Notes under the pieces: model-generated | Told to the model about the DNA's origin: nothing | The model's database searches: none | Seen by the model: only the letters and a program-made list of their open reading frames with translations | In this document: piece after piece, positions 1 to 5,035 of the stretch | Layout: each line of letters opens with the position of its first letter | How positions within the stretch are numbered: the first letter of the stretch is position 1 | Assembly (NCBI GenBank): GCA_905216075.1 | Contig: CAJMSO010000110.1 | Span: 1 to 6,275 of the forward strand | Length of the DNA: 6,275 nt | DNA from: an uncultured bacterium | Lineage (GTDB): Bacteria > Actinomycetota > Coriobacteriia > Coriobacteriales > Coriobacteriaceae | Reading direction: 5' to 3' | Made by a program: the position numbers and the translations under genes

Positions 1-1
1 C

Positions 2-439
2 GCCGCCGCCAACGGTGGCGGCGGCGGCGTGACCTTTAACGTCGACATCCTCATCGAAGCACCCGACAGCCGCCTTAAGCCCGGTATGACTGCCGAGGTC
101 TCGGTGGTGACCGAGCAGCTCGACGACGTGGTCATGGTACCCACCATGGCGCTGATGACCGAGGACGGCGAGCACTATTACGTCAATCTGGCCACCGATG
201 ACGAAGGCAAGGAAACGCGCCGCGTGAAGGTATCTGTCGTGACGCAAAACGACAACGACGCCGTGGTCGGCAAGACGCAGGTCAAGCGCGACGACCAGGG
301 CAACGAGATCAACCCCGACGTGCCGGTTACCAAGCTGCGCGATGGCGACACCCTCGTCATGGACACCGTAGCGGACGCAACGGCTGACGGCGGCTACAGC
401 GCGGATTCGGGCAGTATGTCTGACGATGAGGGCATGTAA
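2..439 (+). CDS. MacA/HlyD-type ABC exporter adaptor protein, C-terminal part (5' end outside window)
   Basis: This is the adaptor (membrane fusion) subunit of a MacAB-like exporter. In such systems it is membrane-anchored, sits outside the cytoplasmic membrane and couples to the FtsX-type permease. The reading frame is open from base 2, so the start and the N-terminal anchor, hairpin and lipoyl domains lie upstream. 145 residues are visible. A low-complexity stretch (three Ala, Asn, five Gly) is followed by the beta-barrel signature VTFNVDILIEAP..LKPGMTAEVSV and the strand VVMVPTMALM, then a membrane-proximal domain ending in the typical LRDGDTLV turn. The last ~25 residues form an acidic Ser/Asp/Gly tail (ending SMSDDEGM), which is not part of the usual fold. 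The stop codon overlaps the ATPase start by one base (TAATG), which indicates an operon with translational coupling. The GTG at 29 could be called a start but lies inside the conserved barrel. The family is clear; the substrate is unknown. Confidence 0.88.
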   Translation, partial: AAANGGGGGVTFNVDILIEAPDSRLKPGMTAEVSVVTEQLDDVVMVPTMALMTEDGEHYYVNLATDDEGKETRRVKVSVVTQNDNDAVVGKTQVKRDDQGNEINPDVPVTKLRDGDTLVMDTVADATADGGYSADSGSMSDDEGM

Positions 440-1212
440 TGCGTCCCGTTATCGACATCCGCAACGTGCACCGCATCTTTGAGAGCGAAGCCGGTTGCGC
501 CCACATCCTGCACAACGTGAGCCTGGCGGTAGACCCCGGTGAGTTCGTCGCCATCACCGGCCCCTCGGGCTCGGGCAAGTCGACGCTCATGAACATCTTG
601 GGCTGCCTGGACAAACCGACGGCGGGCGACTATTACCTGCAGGGGCTCAATGTCGCCGAACTCGACGACGATGAGCTCACCGAGGTGCGTGCGCTGAGCA
701 TCGGCTTTGTCTTTCAGAGTTTCAACCTGCTGCCACGCCTGTCGGTTATCGAAAACGTCATGCTGCCGCTGTCCTACACCAATGTGCCGCGCAACCAGCG
801 CGAGATGCGCGCCGTGCACGCGCTGCAAGCTGTCACGCTTCCGGTCGACCATTGGGACCACCGTATATCGGAACTCTCGGGTGGACAGATGCAGCGCGTC
901 GCCATCGCGCGCGCCCTCGTCAACAATCCGCCCATCATCCTGGCCGACGAGCCCACGGGAAACCTCGACTCGGCAACCGGGGCGCTCGTCATGGAAACAT
1001 TCCACAAGCTCCAGGAGCGCGGTAAGACCATCGTGCTCATCACGCACGACCCGGGCATTGCCGCCGAGGCAGACCGAGCCGTGACCATTCGCGACGGGCG
1101 AATCCATGACGGCGCATATATCGCGCATGCACCGAATACGCTACGCGGCGCCATCGGCAACCTACCCGCGACTTGTACATCTTCCATGTTGCCGAAAGGA
1201 GCGAAGGCATGA
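439..1212 (+). CDS. MacB/LolD-type ABC transporter ATP-binding protein
   Basis: Cytoplasmic ATPase subunit that powers the adaptor/permease exporter of this operon by ATP binding and hydrolysis. The 257 residues carry a complete set of ABC motifs: Walker A GPSGSGKST (41-49), Q-loop Q93 in FVFQSFNLLP, signature LSGGQ (146-150), Walker B IILADE (166-171) with the catalytic Glu171, D-loop NLDS (175-178) and switch His203 in LITHDP. The stretches LGCLDKPTAG and ADEPTGNLDS are typical of the MacB/LolD/FtsE subgroup that pairs with FtsX-like permeases. The start ATG overlaps the adaptor stop, with a GAGGG ribosome-binding site at 428-432, six bases upstream. The conserved fold ends near residue 225 (DGRIHDG). 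The last ~30 residues are a weakly conserved-looking extension whose DNA carries the permease ribosome-binding site. The stop overlaps the permease start in an ATGA. MacB-group membership is firm; the exported compound is not known. Confidence 0.95.
   Translation: MRPVIDIRNVHRIFESEAGCAHILHNVSLAVDPGEFVAITGPSGSGKSTLMNILGCLDKPTAGDYYLQGLNVAELDDDELTEVRALSIGFVFQSFNLLPRLSVIENVMLPLSYTNVPRNQREMRAVHALQAVTLPVDHWDHRISELSGGQMQRVAIARALVNNPPIILADEPTGNLDSATGALVMETFHKLQERGKTIVLITHDPGIAAEADRAVTIRDGRIHDGAYIAHAPNTLRGAIGNLPATCTSSMLPKGAKA
1195..1201 (+). promoter_or_regulatory. Ribosome-binding site that fixes the permease start
   Basis: AAAGGAG lies seven bases before the ATG at 1209 and inside the 3' end of the ATPase gene. 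It supports ATG 1209 over the in-frame TTG at 1173. The ATG also forms an ATGA overlap with the ATPase stop, so translation of the two proteins is probably coupled. Confidence 0.85.
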
Positions 1213-2423
1213 GCACCCGCGATCTTGTCCAAGAAGCCCTGCACTCGCTCGAGGCCAACAAGGGACGTAGCCTGCTCACCATCCTGGGCATCGTCATTGG
1301 CATCGCCTCGGTCATAGCCATGACCTCGCTCATCGGCGGCATCCAAAACAGCCTGGTCAACAGCTTGGGCCTCAACGCGGCCCGCATGGTGCAAATCTAC
1401 TCCTCCCAAGAGCTCACCGATTCGGATGTCGAGAAGCTGCGCAAAATGGTGCCGCAAATTGAGCAGATCGGCATCGTCGACAGCGCCTATTCCGAGTACA
1501 AAGTGGGAGATAAAAGCTATACCGTCATGGCCCAAGGTGTCGATAGCGACATGCTCGACGCCGTGGGCGCCAGCAAGATCGTCGCCGGTCGCACCTATAG
1601 CGACATCGAGTCCAAATCCGGCGCGCGCGTGGCGCTCATCGGCCGCGGCGGCGCCGATCAACTGTACGGCAACGAGCAGGACGCAATAGGCAAGACCATC
1701 AAGGTCTCGAGCGGAGACGTGCAGATCATTGGCGTTATCGACGGCGGCAACGACTCCATGGGCTCGCTGAGCCTGTACATGCCGCGAGAAACGATCGCCG
1801 AGCTCTACGGCGATGACAATCCGTCGTTTCCCAGTGTGACGGCGCTCGCCGCCGAGGGCACCGATATGGACAAGCTCTGCAAGACAATCGAATCCAAGGT
1901 GCGCAGCATGAAGGGCATCTCGGAGGACGACGAGTATGAAAGCGTGTCGGCAAGCTCCATGAAGAGCGCTATCGATGCCCTGAACTCCTTTATGGGCGCC
2001 TTCTCGCTTATCATGGGCGCCGTTGCGGGCATCTCACTTTTAGTGGGCGGAATCGGCATTATGAACATGATGCTCACCAACGTGACCGAGCGCATCCGCG
2101 AAATTGGTATTCGCCGCGCCCTGGGCGCAAGCCGACGTGATATCACCGCCCAGTTTTTGGCCGAATCCTCGGCGCTGTGCATCACCGGCGGTATTTTAGG
2201 TGTCGTGACTGGCTATCTGCTGGCCTGGGGGCTCACGTTCTTTGCCACCAACTCGGACATCATGAGCGAGTTTGGAGCCACCGGGACGATTACGCCGAGC
2301 TTCTCCATTATGACCGTGCTAATCGCGTTTGCCGTATCGGTCGGCATCGGCGTGATCTTTGGCTTCTACCCCGCCCGCCGCGCCGCAAAGCTCGATCCGG
2401 TCGAGTGCCTGCGCTATCAGTAA
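1209..2423 (+). CDS. MacB/FtsX-type ABC transporter permease
   Basis: Membrane subunit of the exporter. In this family two copies form the transmembrane part and transmit ATPase movement to the extracellular domain and adaptor (mechanotransmission) rather than forming a wide channel. The 404 residues show the standard order. A short cytoplasmic N-terminus (LVQEALHSLEANKGRSLLTILG, split around residues 7-27) leads into membrane segment 1 (about 21-42). An extracellular MacB core domain follows (about 43-262). The FtsX domain has segments at about 264-288 (SLLVGGIGIMNMML), 322-345 and 366-386. The cytoplasmic motif TERIREIGIRRALGASRRDI (293-312) contacts the ATPase in homologues. The end FYPARRAAKLDPVECLRYQ is the classic MacB C-terminus. 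The length is normal and nothing is broken. It is the third and last gene of the operon, and a hairpin follows 28 bases after the stop. The start was chosen by its ribosome-binding site and ATGA overlap. Substrate unknown. Confidence 0.95.
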   Translation: MSTRDLVQEALHSLEANKGRSLLTILGIVIGIASVIAMTSLIGGIQNSLVNSLGLNAARMVQIYSSQELTDSDVEKLRKMVPQIEQIGIVDSAYSEYKVGDKSYTVMAQGVDSDMLDAVGASKIVAGRTYSDIESKSGARVALIGRGGADQLYGNEQDAIGKTIKVSSGDVQIIGVIDGGNDSMGSLSLYMPRETIAELYGDDNPSFPSVTALAAEGTDMDKLCKTIESKVRSMKGISEDDEYESVSASSMKSAIDALNSFMGAFSLIMGAVAGISLLVGGIGIMNMMLTNVTERIREIGIRRALGASRRDITAQFLAESSALCITGGILGVVTGYLLAWGLTFFATNSDIMSEFGATGTITPSFSIMTVLIAFAVSVGIGVIFGFYPARRAAKLDPVECLRYQ

Positions 2424-2450
2424 GTTGTGACCTTACACACGCAACAATTT

Positions 2451-2488
2451 GGGCCCGGACCTGCATTACTTCGCAAGGTCACGGGCCC
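2451..2488. terminator. Hairpin between convergent genes, probable bidirectional terminator
   Basis: The arms GGGCCCGGACCT (2451-2462) and AGGTCACGGGCCC (2476-2488) pair over 12 base pairs with a single unpaired A, and two further G-C pairs are possible in the loop. It sits in the 92-base gap between the permease stop and the TetR stop, where a terminator for both converging transcripts is expected. The T-tracts are weak on both sides (ATATGTTTA on +, AAATTGTTG on -), so termination efficiency is uncertain. Confidence 0.65.
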
Positions 2489-2515
2489 ATATGTTTACAA
2501 GGAAGCAGGCCTTAG

Positions 2516-3127
2516 CTATCCGAGCTTAGATTCCAGGCTCGACAGACCATTAAGAGTCAGGTCGTTGGCGACCGCCGAGATGCGCTCAATAGGAACCGAG
2601 CCATCGGATAGTGCCCACGTGCGATAGATGCCGATAATGCCGGACAGCAAAAACGCCAGGTAGTAATCGAACATCTCGTCCTTTAAGCCCTCGGGCAGCA
2701 GATCACGCTCGGCGATCTCGTGCTCGAGCGGCACGCGTAGGCGAGCCATAAAGTCGTCGAGCGGAATGTTTTCGATCAACTGGCGATTAAGCACCAGGTT
2801 GTTGCACAGTGCCTCGTTAACGGTCTTGAAAAAGGACGCCGCAGCGCCAAGCGCACGCTCGTTAGTGTCGCCACCCATGGAGGAAAGCGTCTTCTCGACC
2901 GAATCGACGATCATCTCGACCACATCGACGGCAATGGCGTCGAGCAAGCCGTCAACCGTGCCAAAATGCACGTAGAAGGTCTTACGGTCGACATTTGCCT
3001 CGCGCGCAATGGCGCTCACCGTAATATCAGCCAGTGGCTTTTCCATGAGCAGTCGCTCAAACGCCGAAAGAATCGCATTGCGGCTGCGGACGATACGACG
3101 GTCAAGGCGAGGTTTTGAGGTAGCCAT
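2516..3127 (-). CDS. TetR/AcrR-family transcriptional regulator
   Basis: A one-component, dimeric DNA-binding repressor, typically released from DNA when a small ligand binds its C-terminal domain. The 203 residues start with a basic arm, then the TetR DNA-binding domain (about 12-60). The helix-turn-helix lies at about 35-56, ITVSAIAREANVDRKTFYVHF, and LLDAI follows at helix 4. The C-terminal domain (about 65-203) is helical and divergent, with DYYLAFLLSGIIGIYRTWA (154-172) resembling the ligand/dimer domain of the DhaS-like and Gram-positive TetR subgroup. The ATG is preceded by a GAAGGGG ribosome-binding site (complement of 3136-3142). The gene converges on the exporter operon and lies downstream of the flippase-like gene on the same strand, separated by 136 bases holding several palindromes. 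That suggests its own autoregulated promoter. The target genes and ligand cannot be read from the sequence. Confidence 0.93.
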   Translation of the reverse strand: MATSKPRLDRRIVRSRNAILSAFERLLMEKPLADITVSAIAREANVDRKTFYVHFGTVDGLLDAIAVDVVEMIVDSVEKTLSSMGGDTNERALGAAASFFKTVNEALCNNLVLNRQLIENIPLDDFMARLRVPLEHEIAERDLLPEGLKDEMFDYYLAFLLSGIIGIYRTWALSDGSVPIERISAVANDLTLNGLSSLESKLG

Positions 3128-3152
3128 AGACGTGTCCCCTTCATGTCAACTG

Positions 3153-3179
3153 CCCACCTGTAAGTCCTCTACATGTGGG
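3153..3179. promoter_or_regulatory. Inverted repeat upstream of tetR, candidate operator 1
   Basis: The arms CCCACCTGTA (3153-3162) and TACATGTGGG (3170-3179) match as an inverted repeat at 9 of 10 positions with a 7-base centre. The size and symmetry suit a TetR dimer site. It lies between the tetR ribosome-binding site and the likely promoter, where a bound repressor would block transcription of its own gene. Function is inferred from position and symmetry only. Confidence 0.55.
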
Positions 3180-3180
3180 A

Positions 3181-3204
3181 GATAATCAACGTAAGAGGAT
3201 TATC
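3181..3204. promoter_or_regulatory. Inverted repeat upstream of tetR, candidate operator 2 overlapping a possible -10
   Basis: GATAATC (3181-3187) and GATTATC (3198-3204) form a perfect 7-base inverted repeat with a 10-base centre. The surrounding bases extend the symmetry imperfectly, with ATGTGGGA on the left and CCTACAT on the right. Read on the minus strand, the right arm gives GATAAT, a plausible -10 box for tetR, though I see no good -35. It lies one base from operator candidate 1, so the two could bind repressor side by side. Confidence 0.5.
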
Positions 3205-3221
3205 CTACATCTCACATCGCA

Positions 3222-3235
3222 ATGACGAGCGTCAT
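3222..3235. promoter_or_regulatory. Short perfect palindrome ATGACGAGCGTCAT upstream of tetR
   Basis: Six-base arms with a 2-base centre form a perfect dyad. The loop is too short for an RNA hairpin, so a protein-binding site is more likely than a terminator. It falls where a -35 element would sit relative to the GATAAT at 3199-3204 on the minus strand, 29 bases past the end of the flippase-like gene. Chance occurrence is possible. Confidence 0.35.
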
Positions 3236-3263
3236 CAAGAACGCACGACTCGCCGAACGGGCC

Positions 3264-4556
3264 CTAGGACCGCTTCATTTTATTGAGAGCCGCCGGGGAA
3301 ACGCGGATACCGTCGCCAGTCTGACGAACGTAGGTCTTGCGAGCCGGCTTAGAGGCCACAGCAGCCTTTTGAACATGCTGCTTGGGATCCACGGTAACTT
3401 GGCAGGCAGGATGCGCTTTTGCAGGCGTAGAGGGCGTCTGAGGCGTGTGTCCGAGCTTTCGCATCACACGGTCCCAGCGCGCATGGATGCTCTCGTTATG
3501 AGCGCTCTTAAGGCCCAACAGCGGGGCGGCCAAAATGGTCGGCGCGATAAAGGTGATCAGACGCCACAGCAGATAGCCGGCAGTCGAGGCCGTGCCAAAA
3601 AAGTGACCCAAAAACAGTGCGAAGCCGCCCTCGGCGCCACCGGTGCCGCCGGGTAGCGGAACGGCGGAGCTCAGCAGCTGAACAAAGGCACTCGCGGCCA
3701 TGACCGAGAAAAAGTCGACTTCGTGGTGGCCAAAGGAGAGCATCAAAAAGTACGGAACCAGGTAGAAAAACGCCAGCTGCAGCATGGTGATGACAACCGT
3801 GAGCAACATAGACGAAAAATGGCCGGCAGAGAGTTTGAATTTCTCGGAGAACGAGTAGATCTCGCCATCTACAAAGGTGCGCCAGCCCTCGATCTTCGTA
3901 GCGGAGACGCCCACGCGCTCGAGCCAATTGATGATGCAATGGGCGACCCGTGTGACGGTTTTGGGCATCAACGCCACGGCAAAGATGCCGAGCAGGATGC
4001 AGCAGTGGCCGCCAAAGCTAAAGACGCACAGCAGCGTCATGTCGCCATAGCGCTCGGCGAAAAACGGCATACGGGCGAGCAGCAGAATGGCGCCCCACGC
4101 CACCAGGCCAAACTGGTAAACGATAAAGCGCGTGAACTGTGTGGCGCCCGCTTCGCCCACGTTTTGCCCAGCTTTGGTCAGGCGGTAAATCTGGGCAGGC
4201 GTAGAGCCCATCATCATGGGCGTCAGGTTGCCAAAGAAGATGCCGCTCGCCTCGACCGAAATGAGGTCGCGGATGCCGACGGGCGAATCGGGGTCGAGCC
4301 AAACGGCGATCGCGTACGCCACGATGCCAAAAACGAGGTACAAAAACATGCAAAAGCACGCAGCTAGGAGCCAGGGCATCTGAACGCTGGACATAGCGGC
4401 CCAAAACTGCCCCATCTGCCCGGTCACGACCAGATAGACGATGTAGCCGATCAGCACAACGCCGATGAAGATGGCGCCGCGGCGCGCACTCTTGTTATCA
4501 TCGCCGCCAGAAACCTCGACCTGGGGCTTTGGGCTATGCTGAGAGGACTCCGTCAT
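3264..4556 (-). CDS. Flippase-like integral membrane protein, LPG_synthase_TM family (MprF N-terminal-domain-like)
   Basis: A 430-residue polytopic membrane protein resembling the flippase domain of lysylphosphatidylglycerol synthase (MprF), without the soluble aminoacyl-transferase domain. Proteins of this type are thought to move lipids or lipid-linked intermediates; the substrate here is unknown. Hydrophobic segments lie at about 28-46, 61-85, 141-162, 173-197, 247-275, 284-300 and 325-348. Family motifs are GNLTPMMMGSTPAQIYRL (109-126) and PLPGGTGGAEGGF (300-312), the latter being the P.PGG.G..E hallmark. After the last segment, residues about 351-430 form a hydrophilic, Lys/Arg/Ala/Pro-rich tail ending NKMKRS, probably cytoplasmic. 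The ATG at 4556 was chosen for its AAGGAG site (complement of 4561-4566). The in-frame TTG at 4634 has no such support and would lie upstream of the promoter candidate. The gene is transcribed towards tetR, with no clear terminator between them. Confidence 0.85.
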   Translation of the reverse strand: MTESSQHSPKPQVEVSGGDDNKSARRGAIFIGVVLIGYIVYLVVTGQMGQFWAAMSSVQMPWLLAACFCMFLYLVFGIVAYAIAVWLDPDSPVGIRDLISVEASGIFFGNLTPMMMGSTPAQIYRLTKAGQNVGEAGATQFTRFIVYQFGLVAWGAILLLARMPFFAERYGDMTLLCVFSFGGHCCILLGIFAVALMPKTVTRVAHCIINWLERVGVSATKIEGWRTFVDGEIYSFSEKFKLSAGHFSSMLLTVVITMLQLAFFYLVPYFLMLSFGHHEVDFFSVMAASAFVQLLSSAVPLPGGTGGAEGGFALFLGHFFGTASTAGYLLWRLITFIAPTILAAPLLGLKSAHNESIHARWDRVMRKLGHTPQTPSTPAKAHPACQVTVDPKQHVQKAAVASKPARKTYVRQTGDGIRVSPAALNKMKRS

Positions 4557-4589
4557 GAGGCTCCTTCTGACCGTCAAAATATCTGAACT

Positions 4590-4617
4590 ATTGTACCCGT
4601 ATGGGAGATGAGCAAAA
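4590..4617 (-). promoter_or_regulatory. Candidate promoter of the flippase-like gene
   Basis: On the minus strand, TACAAT (complement of 4590-4595) is a 5-of-6 match to a -10 box. TTTTGC (complement of 4612-4617) could be a poor -35 at 16-base spacing. It lies 33 bases upstream of the ATG at 4556 and downstream of the tRNA terminator, so the gene needs its own promoter here. The -10 is the stronger half of the call. Confidence 0.45.
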
Positions 4618-4660
4618 CGAAAAGCATGAGGCAAATGGGATTAACAGACCAGAACACCTG

Positions 4661-4696
4661 TAATAAAAAACCCGGCCTTCTCACGAAAGACCGGGT
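4661..4696 (-). terminator. Intrinsic terminator of the tRNA-Glu transcript
   Basis: Read on the minus strand, ACCCGGTCTT and AAGGCCGGGT pair over ten positions with one G-U pair and a 7-base loop (arms at 4687-4696 and 4670-4679). A TTTTTTATTA tract follows immediately (complement of 4661-4670). This is a textbook Rho-independent terminator, 10 bases past the CCA end of the second tRNA. It isolates the tRNA transcript from the flippase-like gene downstream. Confidence 0.92.
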
Positions 4697-4706
4697 ATCT
4701 AAAACA

Positions 4707-4783
4707 TGGTAGCCCGTACCAGATTCGAACTGGTGATCTCCGCCTTGAGAGGGCGGCGTCCTAAACCGCTAGACGAACGGGCC
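4707..4783 (-). tRNA. tRNA-Glu (anticodon CUC), distal copy
   Basis: A complete 77-base cloverleaf on the minus strand with CCA encoded. The acceptor is GGCCCGT/ACGGGCT (G1-U72 wobble, A73). The D-stem is GTCT/GGAC with loop AGCGGTTTA. The anticodon stem is CCGCC/GGCGG with loop CTCTCAA, giving anticodon CUC for the glutamate codon GAG. The variable loop is AGATC and the T-arm is ACCAG-TTCGAAT-CTGGT. It is identical to the copy 99 bases away and is followed directly by the terminator. The terminal wobble looks ordinary for actinobacterial tRNA-Glu as I recall those sequences, so I do not treat it as a defect. Confidence 0.97.
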
Positions 4784-4805
4784 ATAAGCCTTAGCAGAAA
4801 AGAAG

Positions 4806-4882
4806 TGGTAGCCCGTACCAGATTCGAACTGGTGATCTCCGCCTTGAGAGGGCGGCGTCCTAAACCGCTAGACGAACGGGCC
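4806..4882 (-). tRNA. tRNA-Glu (anticodon CUC), promoter-proximal copy
   Basis: Identical base for base to the copy at 4707-4783, with the same CUC anticodon and encoded CCA. Only a 22-base spacer (minus strand, starting CTTCTTTTCTG) separates the two. They are almost certainly co-transcribed from a promoter around 4917-4945 and processed from one precursor. The identity stops one base past the 5' end of the tRNA, so only the mature gene is duplicated, or the spacers have diverged. Confidence 0.97.
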
Positions 4883-4916
4883 ACATGACATCTGCACTGC
4901 CGTGCTGCGAGGAAAT

Positions 4917-4945
4917 ATATTACGGGACAAAAAACGCGAGCGCAA
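4917..4945 (-). promoter_or_regulatory. Candidate promoter of the tandem tRNA-Glu genes
   Basis: On the minus strand, TTGCGC (complement of 4940-4945) and TAATAT (complement of 4917-4922) are spaced by 17 bases. This would place the transcript start near 4910, about 28 bases before the first tRNA. The boxes are imperfect, but an AT-rich patch in GC-rich DNA at the right distance supports the call. The rest of the 153-base gap up to 5035 holds no gene and no clear cca terminator, only a weak 4-base-pair CCCG/CGGG stem at 4963-4978. Confidence 0.5.
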
Positions 4946-5035
4946 GAAGAAATTCCAAATTGCCCGTATTTTGTCGGGAGGTTATGGAACACGCAGGTCA
5001 ACTAGGTAGCCTATTTAGGACGAACCGAAGGATGT

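Larger units (their letters stand above)
4707..4883. repeat. Direct repeat formed by the two tRNA-Glu genes
   Basis: Two 78-base identical units (4707-4784 and 4806-4883) lie in direct orientation with a 99-base period. They match the tRNA genes plus the single base before each 5' end. Tandem identical units like this can gain or lose copies by recombination. Confidence 0.9.

Noticed and set aside
1..29. GC-rich hairpin at the left edge as a terminator or regulatory element
   Set aside because: It lies inside the conserved adaptor reading frame and has no T-tract. It is better explained as repeated Ala/Gly codons.
1173..1208. TTG at 1173 as start of the permease
   Set aside because: It would add 12 residues overlapping the ATPase end and has no ribosome-binding site. 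ATG 1209 has AAAGGAG seven bases upstream and an ATGA overlap.
394..1661. Long open frames on the minus strand opposite the ATPase and permease (244 and 295 codons)
   Set aside because: They are antisense to strongly conserved ABC genes, have no recognisable domain and show the His/Arg/Ala-rich composition typical of shadow frames in GC-rich DNA.
3723..4367. 214-codon open frame on the plus strand opposite the flippase-like gene
   Set aside because: It is antisense to a gene with clear membrane segments and family motifs. Its charged, low-information sequence fits a shadow frame.
4557..4634. TTG at 4634 as start of the flippase-like protein
   Set aside because: It lies upstream of the best -10 box and lacks a ribosome-binding site. 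ATG 4556 has AAGGAG just upstream.
4707..4882. tRNA genes as an attachment site for an integrated element
   Set aside because: No integrase, no partial tRNA fragment and no composition change are visible nearby. Both copies are full genes.
4707..4883. Possible CRISPR-like repeat-spacer structure
   Set aside because: There are only two units of 77-78 bases, both folding as complete tRNAs. No array or cas gene is present.
4706..4888. Plus-strand 60-codon frame repeating VARTRFELVISALRGRRPKP
   Set aside because: It is the antisense translation of the tandem tRNAs, not a gene.
4963..4978. CCCG/CGGG stem as a terminator of cca
   Set aside because: The stem has only four base pairs with an 8-base loop and no T-run directly after it, so I cannot support it as a terminator.
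4699..5001. Minus-strand frame with a repeated GLGRRPLKAEITSSNLVRAT peptide
   Set aside because: It is the conceptual translation of the two identical tRNA-Glu genes, a known source of spurious protein annotations.
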